NCBI GenBank assembly: GCA_901538445.1
Contig: LR594586.1
Location: 124,001-188,000 of the forward strand
Direction of reading: 5' to 3'
DNA from: Gemmataceae bacterium
Lineage (GTDB): Bacteria; Planctomycetota; Planctomycetia; Gemmatales; Gemmataceae
DNA length: 64,000 nucleotides
In this document: one piece after another, positions 18,122 through 26,501 of the stretch
How the letters are laid out: every line of letters begins with the position of its first letter
Numbering within the stretch: the stretch's first letter is position 1
Notes under the pieces: model-generated
Seen by the model: the letters and a program-made list of their open reading frames with translations, nothing else
Databases searched by the model: none
Told to the model about the DNA's origin: nothing
Translations under genes and position numbers: made by a program

Positions 18122-19608
18122 TTCCGGTCCGCGACCCGGAGCGGTGGGGCCGGGCCGACGTCCAGCTGGCCCTCCGCGCGGCGCTCGAGTTCCTCACCGA
18201 CGACGAGTACGAGTTCGCGTTCGTGCGGGCGACCGAGCCGGCCCGGCCCGAGCGGTACCTGACCGACCTGCTCCCGCCGTCGGGGACCGAGTTCGAGGAG
18301 GTGGTGCTGTTCTCGGGCGGGCTCGACTCCCTGTGCGGGGCCGTCGAGGAGGTCCTGGTCGCGGGCCGCCGCGCGGTTCTCGTGAGCCACCGGTCCGCGA
18401 CCCGGGTCACCGGCCGCCAGCGGGAGGTGTTCGAGGCCCTCGCCGCACGCGCCCCGGACCCCCGGCGGCGGCCCCTGCACGTCGGGGTCACCGTCAACAA
18501 GGCGAGCGACCTGAACCGGGAGTTCACCCAGCGGAGCCGGTCGTTCGTGTTCGCCTCGGTGGCCGCGGTCGTGGCCCGCCAGGTCGGCCTGGGCCGGGTC
18601 ACGTTCTTCGAGAACGGGTGCACCAGCCTGAACCTGCCGGTGAGCCCCGAGCTCGTCGGGGCCCGCGCGTCCCGGACCACCCACCCGCAGTCGCTGGCCC
18701 GGTTCGGCACCTTCCTCACCCACCTGTTCGGCACCCGCTTCGCGGTCCGCAACCCGTACCAGAGTTACACCAAGGCCGAGATCCTCACCCGGCTCCGGGA
18801 GCGGGGCCACGCCGCCCTGTGTCGGCTGACGTGCAGCTGCGGGACCGTCTGGGGGCGGGACGGGGACCGGCCCCACTGCGGCGTCTGCTCGCAGTGCGTC
18901 GAGCGCCGGGTGAGCGCCCTCGCGGCGGGCCTCACGGACGCCGACGACCCCCCGGACCGGTACGCGTGCGACCCCATCCGCGGCGACCGGGAGGGCCCCG
19001 ACCTGACGTTCGCGGAGCGGTACGTGGGCACCGCCCGCGAGGTGGCCGCGATCGATTCCCCGCTCGCGTTCGCGGCCCGGTTCCCCGAGGTCAACGAGGC
19101 GGCCCCGTTCCTGGCGGAGCGCCCCGGAGCAGGGGTCCGGCTCGCGCACGGCCTGTGCCAGCGGAACGCGCGGGGCATCATGGACGTGATCCGCCGGGCC
19201 GTGGACCCCGAGGAGCTGGTCGGCCAGTCGGTCGCGGCGCGCTCGCTCCTGGGGGCCGCGCTCGGGCGCACCGTGGGTCCGCGGGCCACAACGCCCGCGC
19301 CGCCTGCCGCCTCACGCGACTTCTGCGTCGTCCGGGAAACGTTCAGCGTGACCTACGACGGGCATTCGTGCGACCTCGGCAACACGCTCGAGTTTCGGTT
19401 CGTCGAGCGGCTCCACCGGGCCCGGGGGACGTACCTTCCGATCCCCGTCATCGGGAAGGACGTCTGGGACGACGAGGCGGTGTCCAAGAACGCGGTCCAG
19501 GCCGTCGCGTCCAACCTGCGCCGCAAGCTGCGGCGGCTCGAGCTCCCCGAGGACTTCGTCGACGGGAGCCAGAAGGGCCACTACGGGCTCCGGCTGCTGC
19601 CGACGTGA
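17839..19608 (+). CDS. QueC-like (PP-loop) protein fused to OmpR-type winged helix
   Basis: 589 residues from GTG 17839. Residues ~155-390 form a QueC (7-cyano-7-deazaguanine synthase) core. The PP-loop ATP motif is S159-G-G-L-D-S164. The zinc site is C332-x-C334 ... C347-x2-C350-x2-C353 (HCGVCSQCVERR). FFENGCTSLNLPVSP and RNPYQSYTKAEI are also family-like. The first ~150 residues are an extra N-terminal domain, as in QatC-type proteins. Residues ~495-589 (LEFRFVERLHRARGTYLPI, GKDVWDD, NAVQAVASNLRRKLRRL, KGHYGLRL) match an OmpR/PhoB winged-helix DNA-binding domain. Queuosine enzymes do not carry this; it suggests the protein also binds DNA. No queuosine or QatA/B/D genes lie nearby. Probably a defence-linked relative, function unproven. 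Confidence 0.85.
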   Translation: MSDPHLVLCGGLPLAAAPPRWRRLPRTDLDIGGAEDVHLAVAQLTARMAATIPDASMDLLEVAAYVFAADQALTRGGTAAVDYGDAWRRRLRFVIPVRDPERWGRADVQLALRAALEFLTDDEYEFAFVRATEPARPERYLTDLLPPSGTEFEEVVLFSGGLDSLCGAVEEVLVAGRRAVLVSHRSATRVTGRQREVFEALAARAPDPRRRPLHVGVTVNKASDLNREFTQRSRSFVFASVAAVVARQVGLGRVTFFENGCTSLNLPVSPELVGARASRTTHPQSLARFGTFLTHLFGTRFAVRNPYQSYTKAEILTRLRERGHAALCRLTCSCGTVWGRDGDRPHCGVCSQCVERRVSALAAGLTDADDPPDRYACDPIRGDREGPDLTFAERYVGTAREVAAIDSPLAFAARFPEVNEAAPFLAERPGAGVRLAHGLCQRNARGIMDVIRRAVDPEELVGQSVAARSLLGAALGRTVGPRATTPAPPAASRDFCVVRETFSVTYDGHSCDLGNTLEFRFVERLHRARGTYLPIPVIGKDVWDDEAVSKNAVQAVASNLRRKLRRLELPEDFVDGSQKGHYGLRLLPT

Positions 19609-19722
19609 AATCTTTTACCTCAGCGATTTCTCAGCGCCGCCCGTAGCGCCGTCTCAGCGCGGGGTGACATCGTGATCGTGCCGGTGCCAGTTCGGGCCGG
19701 CCGATCACGGAGCACCCGAGTC

Positions 19723-20037
19723 ATGGCCGCACCGCACCCGTCCCACCCCCTCACCCCCGCCCGCCGCCGGTTCCTCGACCTCCTGCGGGACGTCGGGTTC
19801 GGGCGGGTCCACGCCCTGGCCCTGGTCGCCGGCGACCCGGTCCTCGACCCCCTCCCCCGCGTCACCCGCACGTACAAGTTCGGCGGCGAGCACGCCCGCC
19901 CCCCGCTCTCCGCGGACCCGGCCCTCAAGCGGGCCCACCTCGACCTGTTCGCCCTGTTCGACGCGATCGGCACCGGCACCCTCGACGAGCTCCTCGTCGC
20001 CCACGGGCTCCCGCTCCACGCCGAGCGGACCGGCTGA
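19723..20037 (+). CDS. Small hypothetical protein of the accessory module
   Basis: 104 residues from ATG 19723 (MAAPHPSHPLTPARRRFLDL). The frame is open further up to 19672, but that part is Arg/Val-rich and unlikely to be translated. LLRDVGFGRVHALALVAGDP and RVTRTYKFGGEHARPPL are conserved-looking stretches; ADPALKRAHLDLFALFDAIGTGTLDE forms two helices. No domain was recognised. It sits between the QueC-like gene and the sigma factor, same strand. Function unknown. Confidence 0.6.
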   Translation: MAAPHPSHPLTPARRRFLDLLRDVGFGRVHALALVAGDPVLDPLPRVTRTYKFGGEHARPPLSADPALKRAHLDLFALFDAIGTGTLDELLVAHGLPLHAERTG

Positions 20038-20095
20038 CCCGCACCCCGTCACGACCATCCCCCGACTTTCGACCGGCCGCGCAGCGGAGGCGAAC

Positions 20096-20752
20096 GTGGG
20101 CACCGACCTCCGGTGTTCGCTTCTGCTGTGCGCCCCAGGTCCCGTCGTGCCCGTTCGCCGTCGCCGCGGCCGGAGGAGCGCCTCCGTGCCCCACGCCACC
20201 GGCGGCCCCGCGGCCGCCCCCACCGACCCCGCGGTCGCCGCGCTGATCCGCCGCAAGGCCCGCCGCCTCGTCGGCCGGGCCGGGCTCGGCCCGCAGGACG
20301 CCGCCGACCTCGAGCAGGAGCTGCACGCCCGCCTGCTGGCCCAGCGACACCGGTTCGACCCGGCCCGGGGCACCTGGGCCGCGTTCGCCCACCGGCTCGT
20401 CGACCGGTGCGCCGCCAACCTCGTCCGCGACCGCCGGGCCGCCAAGCGGGGCCGCGGGCGGGCCCGGCCGCTGACCGCCGACGTGCCCGCGCCCGCGCCG
20501 GCGGACAGTGGCGACGGCGGGGCGGACGAGCTGGCGGCCGCCGTGGCCCGGGCGGTGGCGGCCCTCCCGCCACGGCTGCGGGCCGTGGCCGAGTTACTGC
20601 TGGTGACACACGTGGCCGGGGCCGCGCGGGCCCTCGGGGTGTCCCGGAGCACCGTCTACGCCCGCCTCGCCGAGATCGGGGCCCGGCACGAGTTCGCCGA
20701 CCTCGCCCGATTCCGGGGAAAAGGCCCGACAGTTCCCGACCGCCCCGTGTAG
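20096..20752 (+). CDS. Sigma-70 family (ECF-like) RNA polymerase sigma factor
   Basis: 218 residues from GTG 20096, which follows GCGGAGG at the right distance; GTG 20186 is an alternative. Region 2 is seen as IRRKARRLVGRAGLGPQDAA, DLEQELHARLLAQRHRFDPA, then GTWAAFAHRLVDRCAANL. Region 4 is LPPRLRAVAELLLVTHVAG, ARALGVSRSTVYARLAEIG, a normal HTH for -35 recognition. The linker is Pro/Ala-rich. Such small sigma factors occur in planctomycete mobile elements. Three copies of a 38-nt promoter-like element lie in the same module, one (copy D) across this gene's own stop codon, so it is a candidate reader of those sites. Confidence 0.82.
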   Translation: MGTDLRCSLLLCAPGPVVPVRRRRGRRSASVPHATGGPAAAPTDPAVAALIRRKARRLVGRAGLGPQDAADLEQELHARLLAQRHRFDPARGTWAAFAHRLVDRCAANLVRDRRAAKRGRGRARPLTADVPAPAPADSGDGGADELAAAVARAVAALPPRLRAVAELLLVTHVAGAARALGVSRSTVYARLAEIGARHEFADLARFRGKGPTVPDRPV

Positions 20753-20765
20753 TTGATTGGTAGGG
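20728..20765 (+). promoter_or_regulatory. Shared 38-nt element, copy D
   Basis: GACAGTTC, GTGTAGTT and GGTAGGG with the same spacing as the other three copies. It overlaps the end of the sigma factor gene: the TAG in GTGTAG is its stop codon. It lies 24 nt before the ATG of the next gene, so initiation near its right end would give a very short leader. Confidence 0.5.
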
Positions 20766-20789
20766 GCCCGCGCCCCGCAGGAGCAGCGC

Positions 20790-21083
20790 ATGACCCCGCC
20801 GTTCTACGCGTACCGGTTCGCCCGCACGGTCCCGGCCGACGAGCTCGGGGCCACCCTGGCCCTTGCGGTCGTCGCCGCCGAGTGCCTGGTCGGCGAGAGC
20901 CGGGCGAGCCTGGACCTGGTCCACGCGTACGACCCAGACCTCCGGGCCGTGCACATCGACGCCTCGACCCCGGCCGGCCGGGTCCTGTGCAAGCTGTTCG
21001 TGGGCCTCGCGACCCGGGAGTTCGGGCGCGGGGCCGTGTCGGTCCGGCGGGTGGCGGCGCAGCTCGAACCCGCGACGGTGTAG
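20790..21083 (+). CDS. Small hypothetical protein
   Basis: 97 residues from ATG 20790, preceded by CAGGAG (20779-20784). It reads MTPPFYAYRFARTVPADEL, TLALAVVAAECLVGES, DLVHAYDPDLRAVHID, CKLFVGLATREFGRGAVSV. The pattern of alternating strands and helices suggests a compact alpha/beta domain, but no family was recognised. It lies 24 nt after the 38-nt element copy D and leads into the replication gene group. The stop is TAG inside GTGTAGTT, a partial echo of the same element without the GACA half. Confidence 0.6.
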   Translation: MTPPFYAYRFARTVPADELGATLALAVVAAECLVGESRASLDLVHAYDPDLRAVHIDASTPAGRVLCKLFVGLATREFGRGAVSVRRVAAQLEPATV

Positions 21084-21168
21084 TTCCTTCTTCCACCACC
21101 CGACACCGCCGGCGCACACCCGACCCCACCGGCCGGGGCGTCCGCGGTGCGCGCCGAGGAGCCCGCGC

Positions 21169-21345
21169 GTGAGCGACTACGACGACGACGACTTCGTGAC
21201 CGAGGACGAGCTGACGGACCTGGGGGTCGACCCGGCCCTGGTCCGGGTCGTGTGCCCGTGGGCCACCGAGTACGCGGGCCACGACGGCCGCCGGTGCTGG
21301 CCCGCGGCCGACCTCGCGCCCCTGCTGAACGGGGGTGACCGGTGA
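21169..21345 (+). CDS. Small acidic protein upstream of primase-polymerase
   Basis: 58 residues from GTG 21169: an acidic N-terminus (VSDYDDDDFVTEDELTDLG), then VDPALVRVVCPWATEY and GRRCWPAADLAPLLNGG. The ending resembles the small excisionase/MerR-like HTH in which a Trp/Tyr and a C-terminal DLAPLL helix pack. The stop overlaps the GTG start of the primase-polymerase gene (GTGA 21342-21345), so the two are coupled. Function unknown. Confidence 0.6.
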   Translation: MSDYDDDDFVTEDELTDLGVDPALVRVVCPWATEYAGHDGRRCWPAADLAPLLNGGDR

Positions 21346-24300
21346 CCACCGTACCCGAAGCCGTGGCGACGTATCGGGCCCGCGGGTGGCTCACGGTCCC
21401 GGTCCACCGGCCCGACCCCGACACCCGCGCGTGCTCGTGCCAGAAGTCCGACTGCCGCAACGTCGGCAAGCACCCGCCCGGTCAGTTCTGGCCCGGCGGG
21501 TCCGCCGACCCCGCGGACTACGCCGGCCGCAACGTCGGCGTGAAGCTGGGCCCGGACTCGGGGCACCTCGCGGACGTGGACCTGGACTGCGGCGAGGCCG
21601 TCGCGGTCGGTCCGATGTTGCTGCCGGCGACCGACGCGGCGTTCGGCCGCGGCGGGCAACTGACCCACGCGCTGTTCACCGTGGCCGACGGGGCGGCCGC
21701 GTACGCGAAGTTGCACGACCCGGTGCTCACCGGCGACGACGCCGTGATCGTCGAACTCCGGTGGCCGTCCTGGGACGAGGCCGAGCAGCGGTACACCGCG
21801 CTCCAGTCGGTGCTCCCGCCGAGCCTCCACCACACGGGCGACACCATCACGTGGGTCCGCGACGGCGAGCCGGGCGGCGTGCCCGGTGCCGACCTCGTCG
21901 CGGCCGTGCGCCACGTCGGGGCGGCGACGCTCCTCGCCCGGTACGCCCGGCCCGCGGAGCGGCACGCCCTGGTGCTCCTGATCGCGAACCTGCTGGTCCG
22001 CGCGGGGTGGGCCGACGACAAGAAGATCGTGCAGTTCATCGCGGCCGTGTTCACTGCCCGGAACGACCCCGACAAGGTCAAGAAGGTCGTCGACGGCGAG
22101 GGGCTCGGCGCCGTCAAGGACGCCCGCAAGCGGCTCAACACCCACAAGCCCATGACGGGCCTGCCCGCGCTCCGCGACATGCTCGACCCGACCCTCGACG
22201 GCCGCACCGCGGCGAAGGTGGTCGGGGCCGTCGCGGAGTGGCTCGGGGTGCCCGGCACGGACGGCCCACAACCGACGTTCGGGGGCGGGGCCGGGCCCCC
22301 GCGCCGACGCGCCCCCGCCCGGTACACCCCGCCTCCCCCCGTGGCGGCCGTTCCCCACCGACCACCTGCCCGACCCGGTCCGCGACTTCGTCGCCACCGT
22401 CAGCCCGCCATGCGGTGCGACCCCACGTTCGTGGCGCTGCCCGCACTCGCGGTCTGCGCCGGCATGATCGGGGCCACCCGCCAGGTCCGCCTCAAGAAGT
22501 CGTGGTGCGAGCCGGCCGTCACGTGGGCCGTCGTGGTCGGCGACTCGGGCACCCTCAAGACCCCGCCGTACAAGCGGGCCGTCGCCCCCGTCCTCGCCCT
22601 CCAGGCCGCACACTTCAAGCGGCACAAGGCGGAACTGGAGCAGTACCGGGCCGAGCTCCGCGAGTACGAGCGGGTCAAGCGGCGGTGCAAGGACGACGAC
22701 CCCGGGGACCCGCCCGCGGTGCCCGTCTGCACCCGGGTGTACTCCCGCGACACCACCGTCGAGGCCCTCGCCGGGCTCCTCGCCGACAACCGGCACCGGT
22801 TCCTCGTGGGCCGGGACGAGGTCAGCGGGTGGCTCGGGTCGTTCAACCAGTACAAGGCCAAGGGCGGGTCCGACCTGGCCAACTGGCTCGAGCTGCACGG
22901 GCTCGGGACCCTGTGCGTGGACCGCAAGACCGGGGAGCCCCGGACCGTGTTCGTCCACGGGGTCGGGGTGAGCCTGTGCGGCGGCATCCAGCCCGGGGTG
23001 CTCCGCACCGCCCTGTCGCCCCAGCACTTCAGCGCCGGGGTCCCGGCCCGGCTGCTGTTCGCGTACCCGCCCCGCCGCCCCAAGGAGTGGACCGAGGACG
23101 ACGTCGACGAGGCCGCCGAGGCCCGGTACCACGCGCTGGTCGCGGCCCTCGCGGCCCTCGAGCCGCGGACCGACGCGGACGGCGAGCCGTACCCGGCGAC
23201 CCTCGACCTGGACGCGGACGCCAAGCGGGAGTGGGTCGCGTTCTACGCCCGGTTCGCCGACCGGCAGGCGCGGACCGACGGCGACCTGGCGGCCGCGTTC
23301 TCCAAGCTCGAAGGGTACGCCGCGCGGCTGGCCCTGCTGCACCACGTGTGCCGGTCCGTAGGCGCCGGGGGCGACGCCACCGGGCCGGTCACCCTCGCGA
23401 GCGTCCGGGCCGGGGTCGCGCTGGCCGAGTGGTTCACGTACGAGGCCGAGCGGGTGTACCAGATGCTCGGCGAGGACACCACCGAGGAGGACACCCGGAA
23501 GCTCGTCGACGCGGTGGCCCGGCTCGCCGCCGGGCACGGCGGGCGGGTCACCGCGCGCCAGCTCCAGCGGAGCAACCAGCGGAAGTTCCGGTCGGCCGAG
23601 GCCGCCGACGCGGCCCTGGGGTCGCTGGTCGAGGTGGGCCTCGGGCGGTGGGAGGACGACCCCCGCGCCGACAAGGGGGGCCACCGTACCCGGTGCTACG
23701 TCCCGTGTGTGACGTGTGACACGTGTGACACTCGACCCGACGACGTGGGCGGTGACGGCGACGGCGGTGTGTGTGACACCCGCCCCGAGGGGCCGGTCCC
23801 AGGCCCCGCGGGCGGAGGCCCGGTGGGACCCGCAACCGACACGAGGCCAACGAGTTGCGGCGGGTTGGCGGAGGGCGACTCCGGTCGAGTGTCACACGTG
23901 TCACACGTCACACACGGTGCCGAGGAGCGCCGCACGAGGCCGCCCGAATCGGGCGAGCGTCTCACGGCCCCGGGGCCGTGTGTCACACGCGAGCGCGAAC
24001 CGTGGGCGGCCGGACCGGCCCCCGGCAAGGTGGTGTCGGACGCGGCGGGACTGGCGGCACTCGTCGGGCTTCTGACGGAGTGGTCCGGGCCGGTGGGCCT
24101 GGACACGGAGACGACCGGACTGGACCCGGCCCGGGACCGCGTGCGGCTGCTCCAGCTCGCGGTCGGCGGCGACGTCCACCTGATCGACCTGTTCGCATTC
24201 CCGGACCCGACGGCGGCCCTCGCCCCGCTGTTCGCCGCCCTCGCCGAGACGGAAGTCGTCGGGCACAACCTGCAGTTCGACCTCCGGATGCTGGCCCCGC

Positions 24301-25802
24301 TCGGGTTCGCCCCCGGCCGCGTGTTTGACACGGTCCTCGCCAGCCGGGTGCTCCACGCCGGCGAACGGGACTCGGGAGGCGGACGGCTCGGGCACCGGCT
24401 CGCCGAGGTCGCCCGCCGCGAGCTCGGCCTCGACCTCGACAAGGCCGAGCAGCGGTCCGACTGGTCCGGACTTCTCACCGCCGCGCAGCTCGCCTACGCC
24501 GCCGCGGACGCGGCCGTACTCGTGCCGCTCGCCCGGGTGCTCCGGAACCGGCTCGCGGCCGCCGGCCTGGCCCCCACCGCGGACCTCGAGATGCGGGCCC
24601 TGCCCGGCGTCGCCTGGGCCGGGCCGGTGACCGTCGACCGCCCCGCGTGGCTCGCGCTGGCCCGGACCGCCGAGGGCCGCCGCCGGGAACTGGCCGAGGC
24701 GATGGACCGGCTCGCCCCCGACGCCGCGTGCCTGCCCGGGGCCGAGGCCCGGAACTGGAACAGCCCCGCCGAGGTCCGGGCAGCGTTCGCCGCCCTTGGG
24801 GTGACGCTCGACGGGGCCGACGACGCGGCCCTGGCCGCCCTCGGCCACCCGCTCGCGGACCTCCTCCGGGAGTACCGCGGGGCCACCAAGCGCGCCGGCG
24901 CCTACGGCCGGGCCTGGCTCGACGACCACGCCGACGCGGACGATCGGGTCCGGTGCGGGTGGAACCAACTCGGGGCCGACAGCGGCCGCATGAGCTGTTC
25001 GGACCCGAACCTCCAGCAGGTGCCCCGCGGGTCGGACTACCGCCGGTGCCTCGTGGCCCCGCCCGGCCGCGTCCTCGTGAAGGCCGACTACTCCCAGGTC
25101 GAGCTCCGGATCGCGGCCAGGCTCGCCGGCGAGCGGGTCATGATCGACGCGTACCGCGCCGGCGGGGACCTGCACCGGCTCACCGCCGCCCGCGTGCTGA
25201 AGAAGGCCGAGGCGGACGTAACCAGGGACGACCGCCAGGTCGCTAAGTCGCTGAACTTCGGGCTCCTGTACGGGATGGGGTGGCGCGGGCTCCGGGCCTA
25301 CGCCCACGCGAACTACGGCGTGGCGCTGGGGGACGACCAGGCGCGGGCGTACCGGGACGCGTTCTTCCGCGCGTACCCCGGGCTCGCCGCGTGGCACCGC
25401 GGGGTCCGCCGCGACGTCCAGGCGCGGTTCGACGCCGACCCGGCCGGGACCCACGAGGTGCGGACCCTCGGGGGCCGGCGGCGGGTCCTCCCGGTGGCGA
25501 AGACGCGGGCCGACGGGCGGGCGTACCCGAACGTGACCGAGGCCCTGAACACGCCCGTGCAGGGGACCGGGGCCGACGGGCTCAAGGCCGCGGTCGCCCG
25601 CCTGTGGGAGACGCGGGCCGGGTGCCCGGGGGCGGTGCCGGTCCTGTTCTGCCACGACGAGGTCGTCCTCGAAGTGCCCGCGGGCGACGCGGACCGGGCC
25701 GCCGCCTGGCTCAAGGGGTGCATGACCGACGCCGTGGCCCCGGCCCTCGACCCGGTACCCGTCGAAGTCGACGTCGCCGTCGGCCGCACCTGGGGCGGGT
25801 AG
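21342..25802 (+). CDS. Primase-polymerase / DUF3987 / family A DNA polymerase fusion
   Basis: 1486 residues in one frame. Residues ~1-305: bifunctional primase-polymerase (GWLTVPVHRP, GKHPPGQFW, NVGVKLGPDSGHLADVDLD with the D-x-D pair). Residues ~345-780: DUF3987 helicase-like ATPase with P-loop GDSGTLKTP near 400. Residues ~785-890: low-complexity linker over a DNA inverted repeat. Residues ~895-1090: DEDD 3'-5' exonuclease (VGLDTETTGLD, VVGHNLQFDLRML, YAAADAAVL). Residues ~1090-1486: family A polymerase with motif A KADYSQVELRIAA (~1247), motif B RQVAKSLNFGLLYG (~1298) and motif C FCHDEVVLEVP (~1438). Residues ~320-355 appear out of frame: the next frame gives WRPFPTDHLPDPVRDFVATV there, so two compensating indels are likely. 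Probably the replication protein of the mobile element. Whether it is made as one chain or was two genes is open. Confidence 0.9.
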   Translation: MTTVPEAVATYRARGWLTVPVHRPDPDTRACSCQKSDCRNVGKHPPGQFWPGGSADPADYAGRNVGVKLGPDSGHLADVDLDCGEAVAVGPMLLPATDAAFGRGGQLTHALFTVADGAAAYAKLHDPVLTGDDAVIVELRWPSWDEAEQRYTALQSVLPPSLHHTGDTITWVRDGEPGGVPGADLVAAVRHVGAATLLARYARPAERHALVLLIANLLVRAGWADDKKIVQFIAAVFTARNDPDKVKKVVDGEGLGAVKDARKRLNTHKPMTGLPALRDMLDPTLDGRTAAKVVGAVAEWLGVPGTDGPQPTFGGGAGPPRRRAPARYTPPPPVAAVPHRPPARPGPRLRRHRQPAMRCDPTFVALPALAVCAGMIGATRQVRLKKSWCEPAVTWAVVVGDSGTLKTPPYKRAVAPVLALQAAHFKRHKAELEQYRAELREYERVKRRCKDDDPGDPPAVPVCTRVYSRDTTVEALAGLLADNRHRFLVGRDEVSGWLGSFNQYKAKGGSDLANWLELHGLGTLCVDRKTGEPRTVFVHGVGVSLCGGIQPGVLRTALSPQHFSAGVPARLLFAYPPRRPKEWTEDDVDEAAEARYHALVAALAALEPRTDADGEPYPATLDLDADAKREWVAFYARFADRQARTDGDLAAAFSKLEGYAARLALLHHVCRSVGAGGDATGPVTLASVRAGVALAEWFTYEAERVYQMLGEDTTEEDTRKLVDAVARLAAGHGGRVTARQLQRSNQRKFRSAEAADAALGSLVEVGLGRWEDDPRADKGGHRTRCYVPCVTCDTCDTRPDDVGGDGDGGVCDTRPEGPVPGPAGGGPVGPATDTRPTSCGGLAEGDSGRVSHVSHVTHGAEERRTRPPESGERLTAPGPCVTREREPWAAGPAPGKVVSDAAGLAALVGLLTEWSGPVGLDTETTGLDPARDRVRLLQLAVGGDVHLIDLFAFPDPTAALAPLFAALAETEVVGHNLQFDLRMLAPLGFAPGRVFDTVLASRVLHAGERDSGGGRLGHRLAEVARRELGLDLDKAEQRSDWSGLLTAAQLAYAAADAAVLVPLARVLRNRLAAAGLAPTADLEMRALPGVAWAGPVTVDRPAWLALARTAEGRRRELAEAMDRLAPDAACLPGAEARNWNSPAEVRAAFAALGVTLDGADDAALAALGHPLADLLREYRGATKRAGAYGRAWLDDHADADDRVRCGWNQLGADSGRMSCSDPNLQQVPRGSDYRRCLVAPPGRVLVKADYSQVELRIAARLAGERVMIDAYRAGGDLHRLTAARVLKKAEADVTRDDRQVAKSLNFGLLYGMGWRGLRAYAHANYGVALGDDQARAYRDAFFRAYPGLAAWHRGVRRDVQARFDADPAGTHEVRTLGGRRRVLPVAKTRADGRAYPNVTEALNTPVQGTGADGLKAAVARLWETRAGCPGAVPVLFCHDEVVLEVPAGDADRAAAWLKGCMTDAVAPALDPVPVEVDVAVGRTWGG
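23703..23917. repeat. Perfect 35-bp inverted repeat with GTGTGACAC motifs
   Basis: The arms at 23703-23737 and 23883-23917 are perfect reverse complements over 35 bases, separated by 145 bases. Each arm contains iterated GTGTGAC units (core GTGTGACACGTGTGACAC). Single related units occur at 23770-23778 and 23978-23987. The repeat lies in the linker between the DUF3987 and polymerase parts, giving the peptides CDTCDTR and SHVSHVTHG. It could form a hairpin in DNA or mRNA or act as an iteron-like binding site for the element's replication protein. Confidence 0.85.
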
Positions 25803-25921
25803 CGCGGCGCCCGTTCGCCGGGACCGCTCCGACCGCACGGTGCCCTCCCCCCCAGTTGAACGCGGCCGCTGTCGTGCGGTTCGTGCGGGAGGGCTGGTAT
25901 GCCTAGCGGAGGGTGCGTGAC

Positions 25922-26376
25922 ATGACGTTCGAGCTGTCGGTCGAGATCGCCGCGCCGGCCGCGGACCTGTTCGCGGTGACGCAGGACTACGCGCGGCGGC
26001 TGGAGTGGGACCCGTTCCTGCGGTCGGCCGAGCTGCTCGCCGGGGCCGCCAGCCCCGGGGTCGGGGTGCGGGCGTACTGCGTCGCCCGGTCCGGCCTGGG
26101 CATGGAGACCGAGTACGTGTCGTACCGCCCGCCCCGGGTCGCGGCCGTGCGGATGACGCGGGGCCGTGGCTGGTCCGCGCGTTCGCCGGGTCGTGGCGGT
26201 TCACCGCGGTCGCGCCGGACCGGACCCGGGTTGCGTTCCGGTACGCGGTGCGGGCCCGGTTCCGGTGGCTCACACCCGTGCTGGGCCGGGTGTTCGCCCG
26301 CGACACGCGGAAGCGACTGGCCGCGCTGAGGGCCGCGGTCGAGTCGGGGGAACTGGTACCGAGGTGCGGCGCGTGA
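25922..26376 (+). pseudogene. SRPBCC (polyketide cyclase-like) protein, frameshifted
   Basis: ATG 25922 starts MTFELSVEIAAPAADLFAV, then DYARRLEWDPFLRSAELL, a typical START/SRPBCC beginning. Near 26155-26165 the sensible reading moves to another frame: WLVRAFAGSWRFTAVAPD, RTRVAFRYAVRARFRWLTP, DTRKRLAALRAAVESGELV, ending at 26376. A single indel in the GGGGCC stretch would rejoin the halves to ~150 residues, the usual size. These proteins bind hydrophobic ligands; the ligand here is unknown. The break may be an assembly error. Confidence 0.75.
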
Positions 26377-26432
26377 CAGCGAGCCGGCCGGCTGCGGCCC
26401 CGAGAATCTCGCGAAATGTCCGCCGATCGCCC

Positions 26433-26470
26433 GACACTTCGCCGGCGGTCCGTGTAGTTCCCAGGTAGGG
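26433..26470 (+). promoter_or_regulatory. Shared 38-nt element, copy C
   Basis: GACACTTC, GTGTAGTT and GGTAGGG with the same spacing as copies A, B and D, in a true intergenic gap. It ends 31 nt before the ATG of the ParB-methyltransferase gene, and a GGAGG ribosome-binding site lies between. It probably drives the 26.5-30.2 kb gene run. Confidence 0.55.
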
Positions 26471-26501
26471 GCGGTGCCGCGCCCCGCACGGGAGGTGCCG
26501 G

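Noticed and set aside
17063-19608. Complete QatABCD or type IV CBASS system
   Set aside because: Only a QatC/Cap9-like QueC protein is recognised. No QatA ATPase, TatD-like QatD, CD-NTase, TGT-like or effector gene lies within several kilobases.
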